A program made the position numbers and the translations under genes. DNA of 49,074 nt from a virus, in the IMG/VR virus record IMGVR_UViG_3300031952_000027, positions 1-49,074 of that record; one strand, 5' to 3'. Shown here piece by piece: positions 38,512 through 47,562 of this stretch; the stretch's first letter is position 1; each line of letters starts with the position of its first letter. Below the pieces are notes generated by a model. It was given only the letters and a program-made list of their open reading frames with translations. It was not told the DNA's origin and did not search any database.

Positions 38512-40197
38512 TCACTCAATAATTATCGGTGGACTATCTATAATCTCCCCTTCTCCTGTCCAGCCCGGCCCACTCGCCGCAGTAGTAAACTTATTATATC
38601 CCTGTGAAGCATCTCCTAAACTCCACGCACCCCAAGTATTTGAACCTGAAGCGTCTTTTGCTCTTACTCTCCAGTAGTAATCTGTTGAAGCCGTTAATCC
38701 TGCGGCCGCCTGAACTGAATAAGTTATCTGATTTCCTGAAGGAAAAGGAGAGGGAGAGCCTGTACCTGCAAAATGTGAGGGGGATTCGGTGGAGGAGAGG
38801 GTGTCAAGGAGAGGAGTACCAGAATATCCATATATACTTAGTACCCCAGAGGCATCCATAGTTGCAAAGGTATATGGGCCTCCCGAAAAAGCATCTCCAC
38901 TTTTTCCAAGTACCCCACCTCCACCAGTAGTATCTTCTTCAACATATCCAGAAGTGTTCGTAAATATTCCCAAAATATCGCCAATTTCTGCGGTAATACT
39001 TAACCTACCAACAATTACTTTTGAACCAGCAGTTATTTCACCTAAAGTTGCAAAACTTCTCACTTGCCAACTTGTTCCACTACCATAAAATGTTCCTATC
39101 TTACCACCCGCTGGAATAGTAATTGAAGCCCATATTTCAACAACATTTATAGTTCCAGCACTAGCGACAGGGTTGTTTACATCAAGATATGTATAATTAG
39201 CGCCCACTTGTGCACCCCTATCTGATGCGGTACTACCAACATCTATAGTTCCCACCACACTTGCAAAAGTATCTGCCGTATCCACCTGTACCTCATATTC
39301 CACTTCATCTGCATTAGCGTCTGTTCCTGTAAAGAGTAAATCTGGGGTTACACTTACTCCTGTGGCGTTGTTGTCGGGGGTATCAATGGTTGTTGTGGGG
39401 GCAAGGTTTATCTTAAACGCACCAACTATCATTACGTTTCTTGAGTCATCTTCTACTGTGGCGTGGAAGTTTCCTGTATTTGCGGCAGTAGCTTTAATTG
39501 CGTCTGCAATAGCCAAGCCGTGGTCAGCTCCTGTTGTGGTAATATCATCAGAACGTTCTAACCAAGTATCTGCGGTAGGGGCGGTAGTAGTATCCGTTGC
39601 CCCAGAATCCACGTCTGGCTTGGTAGCGGCATCAAAGCCTACGGTATTATCATTATCTCCTATGGATACCATCGCCACTATGAGTTCATTTGCTTCTGCG
39701 GTAGTAATGTCTCCAGCAAGAGTATCAAAAGCAACTACAGCTAAAGTGCCTGCCTGCCCCGTATCGTAAGCATATCCATATCCCGAATAAGCAATAATCC
39801 TTGCCTGAAGCACATCGCCAGCAGTTCTGTGTCCCACTAAATCGGGGGCAGAAGCCCCACGAGTAATATAATACATTTTCCCAGAAGCAATACCGTTTGA
39901 AATATCCGTATCTCCTTCGTTTTGTGCCGAAGCTACGACTCCCCAGCTATCCAATCCTGTTATTGCGGCATTTCCTCTATACCCTATGAAAGCAACCATT
40001 AAGTCTCCCGAGGCAGCACCTGCTGGCTCCGTAAGGGTAAAGTCTCCAGTTGCGTCTTCAACTAATGTTCCGATTTTCGGAACTCCCCACGCCCCCAATG
40101 TTTCCTCTGTTCTTACTGGTCGTGTTTTCAGATAAGCAAAACCGCTTACATCAAGCACCACTAAGATTATTAAAATTGTAATCAGTATTTTTCTCAT
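38512..40197 (-). CDS. Membrane-anchored fibre-like protein with FN3-like domain
   Basis: 561 residues. Residues about 4-20 form a hydrophobic signal anchor after a basic start (MRK). The body is Thr/Gly/Ala/Asp-rich, beta by composition. Residues about 274-330 and 475-560 carry PxDNATGVSVTPDLLF and DYYWRVRAKDASGSNTWGAWS wording of fibronectin III-type domains. The start overlaps the stop of the giant gene as ATGA. Virion appendage or phage-coded surface protein. Confidence 0.68.
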   Translation of the reverse strand: MRKILITILIILVVLDVSGFAYLKTRPVRTEETLGAWGVPKIGTLVEDATGDFTLTEPAGAASGDLMVAFIGYRGNAAITGLDSWGVVASAQNEGDTDISNGIASGKMYYITRGASAPDLVGHRTAGDVLQARIIAYSGYGYAYDTGQAGTLAVVAFDTLAGDITTAEANELIVAMVSIGDNDNTVGFDAATKPDVDSGATDTTTAPTADTWLERSDDITTTGADHGLAIADAIKATAANTGNFHATVEDDSRNVMIVGAFKINLAPTTTIDTPDNNATGVSVTPDLLFTGTDANADEVEYEVQVDTADTFASVVGTIDVGSTASDRGAQVGANYTYLDVNNPVASAGTINVVEIWASITIPAGGKIGTFYGSGTSWQVRSFATLGEITAGSKVIVGRLSITAEIGDILGIFTNTSGYVEEDTTGGGGVLGKSGDAFSGGPYTFATMDASGVLSIYGYSGTPLLDTLSSTESPSHFAGTGSPSPFPSGNQITYSVQAAAGLTASTDYYWRVRAKDASGSNTWGAWSLGDASQGYNKFTTAASGPGWTGEGEIIDSPPIIIE

Positions 40198-43100
40198 TGT
40201 GCTGTATATTTAAAGTGAACATTTATATGAACTGAGTCCACGTCCCCCGAAACATCTCCTTGTGAAATTGAAGCCAAAACCCAATCCAATGCGTCTATTG
40301 AAGCGTTTGAAAGAGAGCCATCATCAGCAACATCGGAGGTCGTACAAGTAATTGCCGCGTCAGTCGTAGCGCAGTTTGCTCCATTGGCGTCACATTCCTC
40401 AATCTCAATCTGTGCCGAAGTCCCGCTGGTTACAAAACAATCAATCGCAGTTATGGTAATCGGTTCGTGAAATTGTACATATTGCTGGTTATTCGTCAGG
40501 TCAAATGAGCCAGAACTATAATTGAAAGCGAAAGATTTTGTCGCCATTAAGACATTTACTTCGTCTGAATAGAATAAGAATTGCCCGCCAGTGGTATCAA
40601 CGGCTACCTCTCCATTGGCATCTACTGTTGGTGCGGTGGTATTCGGTATCTCTAAAGAAGTCGCCCCTCCCATATCCCAGACACCAGAATTTATAGTCCA
40701 GTTCCCAGAAGTAGATGCAGTGCCGTCAAATTCCACGCTTTGCCCTGTTGAAAATTGCCAACTATGGCTCGATAAAACATTTCCCGTAGCGCTTGTAGTC
40801 CATAGTTGGTCTGTTCCTAAAGCGAATATTCCTGCGATATTCAAGCCTCCATCAGAAAGAAAATCAGTTCCTGCGTTTCCGATATTTACTAACAACCCCA
40901 CACTACTAAAGTCCCATGTTCCTTTATTGATTGTCCAATTACCTGAAGTAGACGCAGTTCCATCAAACGAAAGATTGCCAGTTGTAAATCCCCAACTCGC
41001 ACTGGAAAACATCTCACTTGTCTTGGATGTATTCCATAGTTGGCTTGTTCCTAATGTAAAAGAACTTACTGCTGCCAAGTTCCACACCCCGTTATTCGCT
41101 GTCCAGTTATTTGACGTAGAAACTACACCATCAAATTCTACCGTTCCAGTGGTAAATTGCCAATTTCCACTTGCAAGACCAGCTCCTTCAATATCAAGTA
41201 TTCCATCCATAGTAATCGCACCTATTCCAGTCATATCTCCCGTAGTTGAAATGTCCCAATCGCTTGAATTAAGATATAAAGTGTCACCGTTGTCTCCGAT
41301 AGTTAAAGCACCCCCCGGATTTATCGCGAATACCCCTGTAGTAGTAAAAGAGGTTGTAAGTTCTGGGGAAGTATCAAATACTATATGTCCACTTCCTGTT
41401 TCGTCATCAAATATAGCCAAGAGTTCAGAAGAAGCATCCATCTCGTCATTATTTAAAACTGCTATTCCTGCTTCGGTGATTGCTCCTACGAAAGTTGAAG
41501 CTCCGCCTACCCAAAGAGTAGAAGAAATAGAGGCAGTCCCATAAATATCTATATTCCCTGTTTCGTTGACGAATAAAGTATCCACTCCGTTTGCTCCTGC
41601 AAAACTGCCAGAAGCTCCCATTACAAGTTCTGCCCATTTGGGAGTTGAATTTCCCACGATTAAACTGCCCTGAGAAACAGAAGCCAGCAACACATCGGTA
41701 TGCCAATCAGTATTCAAAAGTCCGTGAACCTCTCCTCCCGCTCCGCCCGTGTTGTCGTCATCTCCACAAGTAAACACGCCGGTATCGCTCCATCCCAAGG
41801 TCTGGGTATCTCCATCACAATCAACAAGTCCCCCGCCAAAAATAGTAGAAAAACTTAAAGAAGTTATCTGTCCCGATGGCGTTGAAAAATCTTCAGAAGC
41901 AGATGCGTGAACAACGGCAAATGGGTCGTCTACATCAAAGTCAGTGCCATTTAAAGTTAGATTATCGCCCCCTGTATATGTAGTATCATCATCCGCCTCA
42001 CAGGCAAGGTCGTTCCCGTTTAAATAATAGTGATTCCCTGCGGCACAGGCAGTTGTAAAACTTATGTCTGCCTCTTGTATTGAATCATCGGGAAGGTTAA
42101 TTGTCCCAAAACTCGCAGATGTTATATCGGCAGAATCAATCGTAAGTGTTGACGCAGATGCATTATCTCCTGCCGTTAGGAAGTAAATATCCTCAATCTC
42201 TGTAGCGTTAAGACAGTCAGTGCAGGTTAAGTCGCCAGTCAAGGTCCCCGTTAAAGTGCTTGTCCATAAGTTTGTAATACTCATAGAGGCAACTGTCGGG
42301 TCAATGAGATAAATCGGGTTTGTAGCATCACTTATAAGAAAACTATTGGAAGCACCAACCGCCAAAGGAGTCCAAGTTGTGCCAGAACCATAGATTAAAG
42401 CCCCAGCAGAAGCAGAAGCGTTTGATACGTCATTATGGCCGAAATCGCTTAAAAGTCCGTGTGTGGCAAGTCCACCTGCGGCAGTAGCATCGGTGCCACA
42501 AGAAAGCAAACCATTTACATCGCTATCAATCGTGTCGCAGGATTTAAGATTTGTAAAGTTTATTGTGCTGTCTACGTAAAAAGCACCAGAAACAGAAGCA
42601 ACCCCCAAACTTGTCTGTCCTGAAATAGAAGTAGCATCATCTATGCTCCAAGAAGCGGAAGTCCTAATAATATCGCTTCCAAATTCCAATAAAACATCTG
42701 TTGTTGCCAAATCTATTGTCCAAGTTTGCGTAGCCGAACCAGAAGCAAAAGTAGGATTATTAAATTCTGTAAGGTCTAAATCCAAAGTCCCCGAATTATT
42801 ATCTATTCCTTCTCCCCCCACCAAGGCACTAAAATCGGCAATCTCTGGCACATCATCATCGGCATTACAGGCAAAATCATTTCCATTGACATAAAGTTTC
42901 TGTGTCGAAGTGCATGCGGTATTCATATCAATGTCTTCTTCGGCCACCGAATCATTGGGAAAGTTTAAAGTTGTCGCCGAAAGTGAAGCAATCACTCCTG
43001 TATCCGCCTCAAAACCAGCACTAATTGAAACCCAAGTGCCAGTGTCTCCATTATTTAAAAGAAAATCATCATCAACATCAAAGTCAGTTCCGGTAAGAGT

Positions 43101-45410
43101 CAAATGGTCTCCTCCTGTGTAGGTTGTATCTTTGTCCACATAGTCGGCCCAAACCGGATTTGTGCCATCGCTTTGTAAAAAACTATCCGAAGCGCCCACT
43201 GCCAAAGGAGTCCAAGTTGTACCTGCACCGTAGATTAAAGCACCAGCAGAAGCTGAAGCATTTGAGACATCATTATGACCCCAGTCGCTTAATAGTCCGT
43301 GAGAAACGGGTGTTCCTGTTGCGGCATTATCAGTTCCGCATTTTAAAAGTCCCGTAGAATCGGTGTCTATCGTATCGCAATTAGGTGTATTAAATAAATA
43401 TACCGCCCCTGAAATAGATGCCGTGCTATCACTTTCAAAACTTGAACTTGAATGCGTCCAGTCAATATGGGCATTCACACTTGCTTGATGCCCCCAAAGG
43501 GTTTCATAATCGCTTCCCAGTAAATAACCTCCAAATGTTTGAGAAGCATAATCTATGTCAAATGCAGTCCCAGTTAAGAATAATGGGTCTGTTGCCGTAT
43601 AAGTCGTGTTATCGTCTGTTTCGCAGGCAAGATTAGTTCCCGAAAGATAATAGTGACTTCCCGCTGCACAAGCGGTTGAAAAACTTATATCTGCTTCGGC
43701 TATGCTATCATCGGGAAAGTTAAGCGTGGTAGCCGAAAGAGAAGTTATCTGTCCGTAATTAGTTTCAAAGTCATTGGAGATTGTTGCATAATTAGCATAA
43801 AACCTACCATCGGCATAAATAGCATATCCACTTACACTTTTTCCATAAACGCCATGACTTGTAGTACTCTCTCCATAAACACCATAACCAGTGGTGCTTC
43901 CTCCATAAACGCCAGATGCACCTTCGTTATTTATTCCAAAAATACCATTGTCTTCATCACTTTTTCCATAAATGGCAACTCCCGAAGTTGAGGCAAATAA
44001 ACCCATAGGATATGTATTGTCAAATTCGGGTTCGTTGCTAATAATCACTTGTGGAGTATAATCTATTAAAGCATAAACCTCTGCCTGCGTTATGTTTCCT
44101 ATTTGAAGATCATCTGAAACAGAAGCGTGATTCAATCCTAAATAATTACTCGTATCATTCCAACTCACACTTGAACCATCGCTTATTAAAAAACTATTAG
44201 ATGCACCATTGACCAATTCTTTCCAAGAATCTCCCTCTCCGACTATTAAAGAACCAACAGAGGCAGAAGCCAGAACAACATCCGTGTGCCAATCAGTATT
44301 CAAAAGTCCGTGGACTTCACCTCCTGCTCCGCCCGTGTCGTCATCTCCGCAACTAAACACTCCAGTATCTGACCAAGCAATCGTTTGATTGTCTGCATCA
44401 CAGTCAGTTAAACTGAATCCCCATAGATTCGTTCCTGATATAGAAGCGATGTTCGCCTGTGCTGCTTGAAAATCTGCAGAAAGTGAAACCCAAGTTCCTG
44501 TGTCTCCATTATTTAAAAGAAAGTCATCGTCTACATCAAAATCTGTGCCGGTCAATGTCAGGTGGTCTCCTCCTGTATAGGTGGTATCGTCATCTGTCTC
44601 GCAGGCCAGATTAGTACCATTCAAATAATAGTGACTACCAGCAGCACAAGCTGTTGAGAATGAAATGTCTGCTTCCGCTATTGAGTCATCTGGAAAATTA
44701 AGAGTTGTTGCTGATAAAGATGTAATCTGTCCACTTGGAGTTGTGAAGTCTTCAGAAGCAGAAACATGTGTTCCTGTAAGAGTCACTACCGTAAACGGAT
44801 CATCTATGTCAAAGTCGGTTCCCGTAAGAGTAAGCATATCTCCAGCAGTATAAGTTGTATTAGCATCAACATAATCTGCCCAGAACGCTGTTGTGCCATC
44901 GCTCATTAAAAACGATTGTGAGGCTCCTATGGTAAGTTCTGACCACTTAGGGGTAGCATTTCCAATAATTAAAGAACCGGCAGAAACGGATGCTAACAAA
45001 GCATCACTATGCCAATCACTATCCAATATACTATGCGGAATGGCAGAACCGGTTCCTCCTGTCGCTGCTGCCCAAGCAGGCAATCCAGAGGAGAACGTTA
45101 AGACGTTTCCTTCTGAACCAGATGCAAGTAATCTTGAAAGTGTTCCCGGACCTGAAGCATAAAGTAATTCTCCCACAGAATAAGAGGCAAGTCCGGTCCC
45201 TCCCTGGTATGGAAACAAAACTGTAGCACCAAAAACATCTTGTGGTTCAGTCCCCTGCCAGTTTAAATTAACGTCTTCTAAATCATTAAAATTCAAAACT
45301 CTGACCGGATAACCAGTGTCTTTTGCCGCATAGTATCGTCCAGCAATGACCCCGACAATCAAAACCGTCAGGCATGCGGCGATTATTAAAATGTTTCTTT
45401 TTTGTTTCAT
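40194..45410 (-). CDS. Giant membrane-anchored fibre protein with internal repeats
   Basis: 1738 residues. A basic start and a hydrophobic span (about 6-23) predict a type II membrane anchor. The rest is fibre-like: FPYQGGTGLASYSVGELLYASG (about 66-87, in parts) is the typical entry phrase of tail fibres. A unit of WH-D, LASxSAGSLIxG, GASxSFLxSDG and TYTGGDHLTLTGTDF recurs about five times, a TLNFPDDSIAEADISFSTACA unit about four times, and a GNWTINxGxWD unit about four times near the end. The start overlaps the preceding stop as ATGA. Confidence 0.75.
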   Translation of the reverse strand: MKQKRNILIIAACLTVLIVGVIAGRYYAAKDTGYPVRVLNFNDLEDVNLNWQGTEPQDVFGATVLFPYQGGTGLASYSVGELLYASGPGTLSRLLASGSEGNVLTFSSGLPAWAAATGGTGSAIPHSILDSDWHSDALLASVSAGSLIIGNATPKWSELTIGASQSFLMSDGTTAFWADYVDANTTYTAGDMLTLTGTDFDIDDPFTVVTLTGTHVSASEDFTTPSGQITSLSATTLNFPDDSIAEADISFSTACAAGSHYYLNGTNLACETDDDTTYTGGDHLTLTGTDFDVDDDFLLNNGDTGTWVSLSADFQAAQANIASISGTNLWGFSLTDCDADNQTIAWSDTGVFSCGDDDTGGAGGEVHGLLNTDWHTDVVLASASVGSLIVGEGDSWKELVNGASNSFLISDGSSVSWNDTSNYLGLNHASVSDDLQIGNITQAEVYALIDYTPQVIISNEPEFDNTYPMGLFASTSGVAIYGKSDEDNGIFGINNEGASGVYGGSTTGYGVYGESTTSHGVYGKSVSGYAIYADGRFYANYATISNDFETNYGQITSLSATTLNFPDDSIAEADISFSTACAAGSHYYLSGTNLACETDDNTTYTATDPLFLTGTAFDIDYASQTFGGYLLGSDYETLWGHQASVNAHIDWTHSSSSFESDSTASISGAVYLFNTPNCDTIDTDSTGLLKCGTDNAATGTPVSHGLLSDWGHNDVSNASASAGALIYGAGTTWTPLAVGASDSFLQSDGTNPVWADYVDKDTTYTGGDHLTLTGTDFDVDDDFLLNNGDTGTWVSISAGFEADTGVIASLSATTLNFPNDSVAEEDIDMNTACTSTQKLYVNGNDFACNADDDVPEIADFSALVGGEGIDNNSGTLDLDLTEFNNPTFASGSATQTWTIDLATTDVLLEFGSDIIRTSASWSIDDATSISGQTSLGVASVSGAFYVDSTINFTNLKSCDTIDSDVNGLLSCGTDATAAGGLATHGLLSDFGHNDVSNASASAGALIYGSGTTWTPLAVGASNSFLISDATNPIYLIDPTVASMSITNLWTSTLTGTLTGDLTCTDCLNATEIEDIYFLTAGDNASASTLTIDSADITSASFGTINLPDDSIQEADISFTTACAAGNHYYLNGNDLACEADDDTTYTGGDNLTLNGTDFDVDDPFAVVHASASEDFSTPSGQITSLSFSTIFGGGLVDCDGDTQTLGWSDTGVFTCGDDDNTGGAGGEVHGLLNTDWHTDVLLASVSQGSLIVGNSTPKWAELVMGASGSFAGANGVDTLFVNETGNIDIYGTASISSTLWVGGASTFVGAITEAGIAVLNNDEMDASSELLAIFDDETGSGHIVFDTSPELTTSFTTTGVFAINPGGALTIGDNGDTLYLNSSDWDISTTGDMTGIGAITMDGILDIEGAGLASGNWQFTTGTVEFDGVVSTSNNWTANNGVWNLAAVSSFTLGTSQLWNTSKTSEMFSSASWGFTTGNLSFDGTASTSGNWTINKGTWDFSSVGLLVNIGNAGTDFLSDGGLNIAGIFALGTDQLWTTSATGNVLSSHSWQFSTGQSVEFDGTASTSGNWTINSGVWDMGGATSLEIPNTTAPTVDANGEVAVDTTGGQFLFYSDEVNVLMATKSFAFNYSSGSFDLTNNQQYVQFHEPITITAIDCFVTSGTSAQIEIEECDANGANCATTDAAITCTTSDVADDGSLSNASIDALDWVLASISQGDVSGDVDSVHINVHFKYTAQ

Positions 45411-45679
45411 GGTTCTACGCGATAATCAACTTTTAAAAGCGATCCCGTTGGAGGAGCAATCAAAAGCGTAAGCGTGTCTCCTGAAATCGTATAATCTTCA
45501 TTCACCATTAACTCTGCGCCATTCAATGTTACCTCAAGACTGCCCGCTGGTTTAGGCGAGTTAGCTAAAGTAAATGTTGTGTTGCTGTCGTTAATTGACC
45601 CAACTGGAATCTCGCCAGTATAAAACAAAGTTCCATCTTCCATCCGCTGGACAATGTTCGACGTTCCTGTTCTGCCCAT
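45407..45679 (-). CDS. Small beta-rich structural protein
   Basis: 90 residues. The wording IPVGSINDSNTTFTLANSPKP, GSLEVTLNGAELMV and YTISGDTLTL (in parts, about 25-75) matches the small domain found in many phage tail proteins and fibres as a separate module. Its stop overlaps the giant fibre's ATG (ATGA), so it may be a subunit or chaperone-like partner for that protein. Confidence 0.65.
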   Translation of the reverse strand: MGRTGTSNIVQRMEDGTLFYTGEIPVGSINDSNTTFTLANSPKPAGSLEVTLNGAELMVNEDYTISGDTLTLLIAPPTGSLLKVDYRVEP

Positions 45680-45683
45680 GTTT

Positions 45684-46553
45684 TTAGATGACCTTGATTG
45701 GCATTTTTAATTTATCAAAATGCTTTTGCAGAGTCTTTGCTAGTGTATTTACCTGATTTTCTCTCTCGCCGAATGTTAGTTCTTTTTGAGCCAGAGATTC
45801 TTCCCTCGCTTTCAGTTCCACCTCCTTCTTATTTACCGGCGTAAGTCGTTTCTGTATCGTCTCATCAAGAACTTTCAGTTCAGAATTTTTCTTTACAATC
45901 TCACCATTAAGAGAATCGATGTTGGCCTTGACCTCTTCTTCCTTTCGTTTCCAATTCTCAATTCGTGTTCCGTATTCACCTGCCTCTGTTTTCTTTTTCT
46001 GTTCAATTTCATTGTCTAAATCGAGCAGTTGTTTCTTCCTTAAAACAATGGCATCGTCAAGATCCATTGCATTTTTGGCATGAACATTAACATTCTCCGT
46101 ATCCTTCTCAATGTCTGCCAAAAGTCCCATCTTAACTCTCTCTAGTCCAGCAATCTCTTCTTTAAGCTCATCTTTCTCTTTAAGAATTTTATCTCTCTCG
46201 GCCCTAAGAACTTCGGTTTTCTTCTCTGCCTCGACAAGTTCATCTCGAATCTTTTTAACATCAACAATTTCCAACTTTACTTTATCAAGTGCCGTTTGTG
46301 CGTCAACGATCTTGCCCTTAATGTCAACAAGTTTGTCGTTCTCCGCAAGAACGTCTAGTCGAATTTTGTCCAACTTCTTGTCAAGATCGATAAGCTCTTG
46401 AGATTTATTCTTAAGGGTTGTTTTTTTACTCTCAAGATCTTTCTCTATCTTTTCAATCTCAAGTTTCTCTTTGTTGATTTCTCCAAAGAGTTTTTTCTTT
46501 TCGGTTTTAACAGCAACATTAGTTGGTTGTGCTCCAAACTTTTTGCGTCTCAT
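45684..46553 (-). CDS. Long coiled-coil protein
   Basis: 289 residues. From about 18 to 280 it is an almost continuous heptad-rich coiled coil (Lys/Glu/Leu/Ile) with few breaks, ending in a basic helix. No membrane span or signal. It lies between a small beta protein and the fibre cassette, so it may form a rigid stalk, connect fibre parts, or act inside the head. Family not recognised. Confidence 0.65.
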   Translation of the reverse strand: MRRKKFGAQPTNVAVKTEKKKLFGEINKEKLEIEKIEKDLESKKTTLKNKSQELIDLDKKLDKIRLDVLAENDKLVDIKGKIVDAQTALDKVKLEIVDVKKIRDELVEAEKKTEVLRAERDKILKEKDELKEEIAGLERVKMGLLADIEKDTENVNVHAKNAMDLDDAIVLRKKQLLDLDNEIEQKKKTEAGEYGTRIENWKRKEEEVKANIDSLNGEIVKKNSELKVLDETIQKRLTPVNKKEVELKAREESLAQKELTFGERENQVNTLAKTLQKHFDKLKMPIKVI

Positions 46554-46562
46554 ATATTTTAA

Positions 46563-47204
46563 TTAGTCATTATACAACCTACAACGAACCGAAACATCTC
46601 CATCTGTCCACGCCGTGATTATCACATTCAACCATCTAATGGCATTAACATTCAGTTCAAGTTGTCGAACATCTGCGCCGTCGAGACTAATCCCAGTATC
46701 ACCATCAATCGAAGAACCGTCCTCTAAATCAATAACTTCAATATAGTCCCAGGCATTTGACTGAGACTGTGCGGCTGAAAAGTCTGGGGCGTCATCTGTC
46801 GAAGTCACGGAATCTCCAAGAGACCCCTGAATCTTTAGAGTCATTGTCGCGTCTGTACCAACTTCCACGCTTAAGATAGCGTGCTGAAAGTCCTGACAAA
46901 GGATACTTCTACCAATGTCGTGTTCAGTCCAAGTATGTGTTCCAGTTCCTGTGCTTGTAATGTCTATTTCCGGTCCTTCTGGCGTTGCAGCAAGCTTAAA
47001 CGTATTCGTTGCCTTGTCTCTGATATAATAGATAGTCGCAAGTGCTAATCCAGCAGGAAGTGTAGTAGTTGTCGTTAAAACAACTCTGTCGCCATTTTCA
47101 AGTCCGTGAGCAGTTGAAGTACAGATGTTTGTGACTGCTGCGGTAAATGTTGCTGTTGACAAACCTTGAGACTTCATTACATCGTAATCTACAAAATCTC
47201 TCAT
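46563..47204 (-). CDS. Beta-rich structural protein (soluble paralogue of the 37595 gene)
   Basis: 213 residues. The C-terminal third (YIEVIDLEDGSSIDGDTGISL, LNVNAIRWLNVIITAW, DGDVSVRCRLYND in parts) follows the same order and spacing as the protein at 37595, and the middle HGLENGDRVVLTT, YYIRD, FKLAATP wording also corresponds. It has no N-terminal membrane span. Two copies, one soluble and one anchored, in the same late operon suggest a virion part and a membrane counterpart. Confidence 0.65.
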   Translation of the reverse strand: MRDFVDYDVMKSQGLSTATFTAAVTNICTSTAHGLENGDRVVLTTTTTLPAGLALATIYYIRDKATNTFKLAATPEGPEIDITSTGTGTHTWTEHDIGRSILCQDFQHAILSVEVGTDATMTLKIQGSLGDSVTSTDDAPDFSAAQSQSNAWDYIEVIDLEDGSSIDGDTGISLDGADVRQLELNVNAIRWLNVIITAWTDGDVSVRCRLYND

Positions 47205-47221
47205 ATATTTTTAATTAATGA

Positions 47222-47488
47222 TTATTCTTCTTTTTTTATTCTCGCCTCGTAGTCTTTAGGTTCTACGACTTCTATTGAACCATCTGATAAGTAAATCTTC
47301 TTCTGAAGCCCCTGTGCATCCTGAAAGTCCTCTACCTTCATCACTTCTTTGCCAGCATAGATTATTTTCTTTACTTCCGGCACAATCGGAACTTCAGAAA
47401 CAGCAATGGGTTCTGCCACCGATTTCATCACCGGTTCTTTCTTTGCCTTTTTACCAACTTTAATTGGTTTTACGATTTTCTTTTTCAT
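47222..47488 (-). CDS. Small Lys/Glu-rich protein, unknown
   Basis: 88 residues. Basic N-terminal 20 residues (KKK, KPIKVGKKAKK), a Val/Pro/Glu-rich middle and a C-terminal YLSDGSIEVVEPKDYE stretch. Likely partly disordered. Preceded by an AT-rich leader with weak hairpins. Possibly a head-tail or internal protein; function unknown. Confidence 0.6.
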   Translation of the reverse strand: MKKKIVKPIKVGKKAKKEPVMKSVAEPIAVSEVPIVPEVKKIIYAGKEVMKVEDFQDAQGLQKKIYLSDGSIEVVEPKDYEARIKKEE

Positions 47489-47562
47489 AATTTTAATTAG
47501 TTAATTACCTCTCCGGTTCTTTTACAGAGAGCCGGAAAGAACTGTTAATTTCACAAGGAAAA

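Noticed and set aside
40591-41544. Long plus-strand open frame of 317 codons.
   Set aside because: It is the shadow of the repetitive giant fibre gene. Its Val/Pro/Ser-rich composition follows from the opposite strand's repeats.
40194-45410. Diversity-generating retroelement acting on the repeated fibre.
   Set aside because: No reverse transcriptase gene or template/variable repeat pair with adenine-specific changes is visible.
47511-47545. A further interleaved inverted repeat (GTTCTTT/AAAGAAC with CTCTC/GAGAG) before the gene at 47488.
   Set aside because: The stems are only 7 and 5 bp in a low-complexity leader and several alternative pairings exist, so chance is likely.
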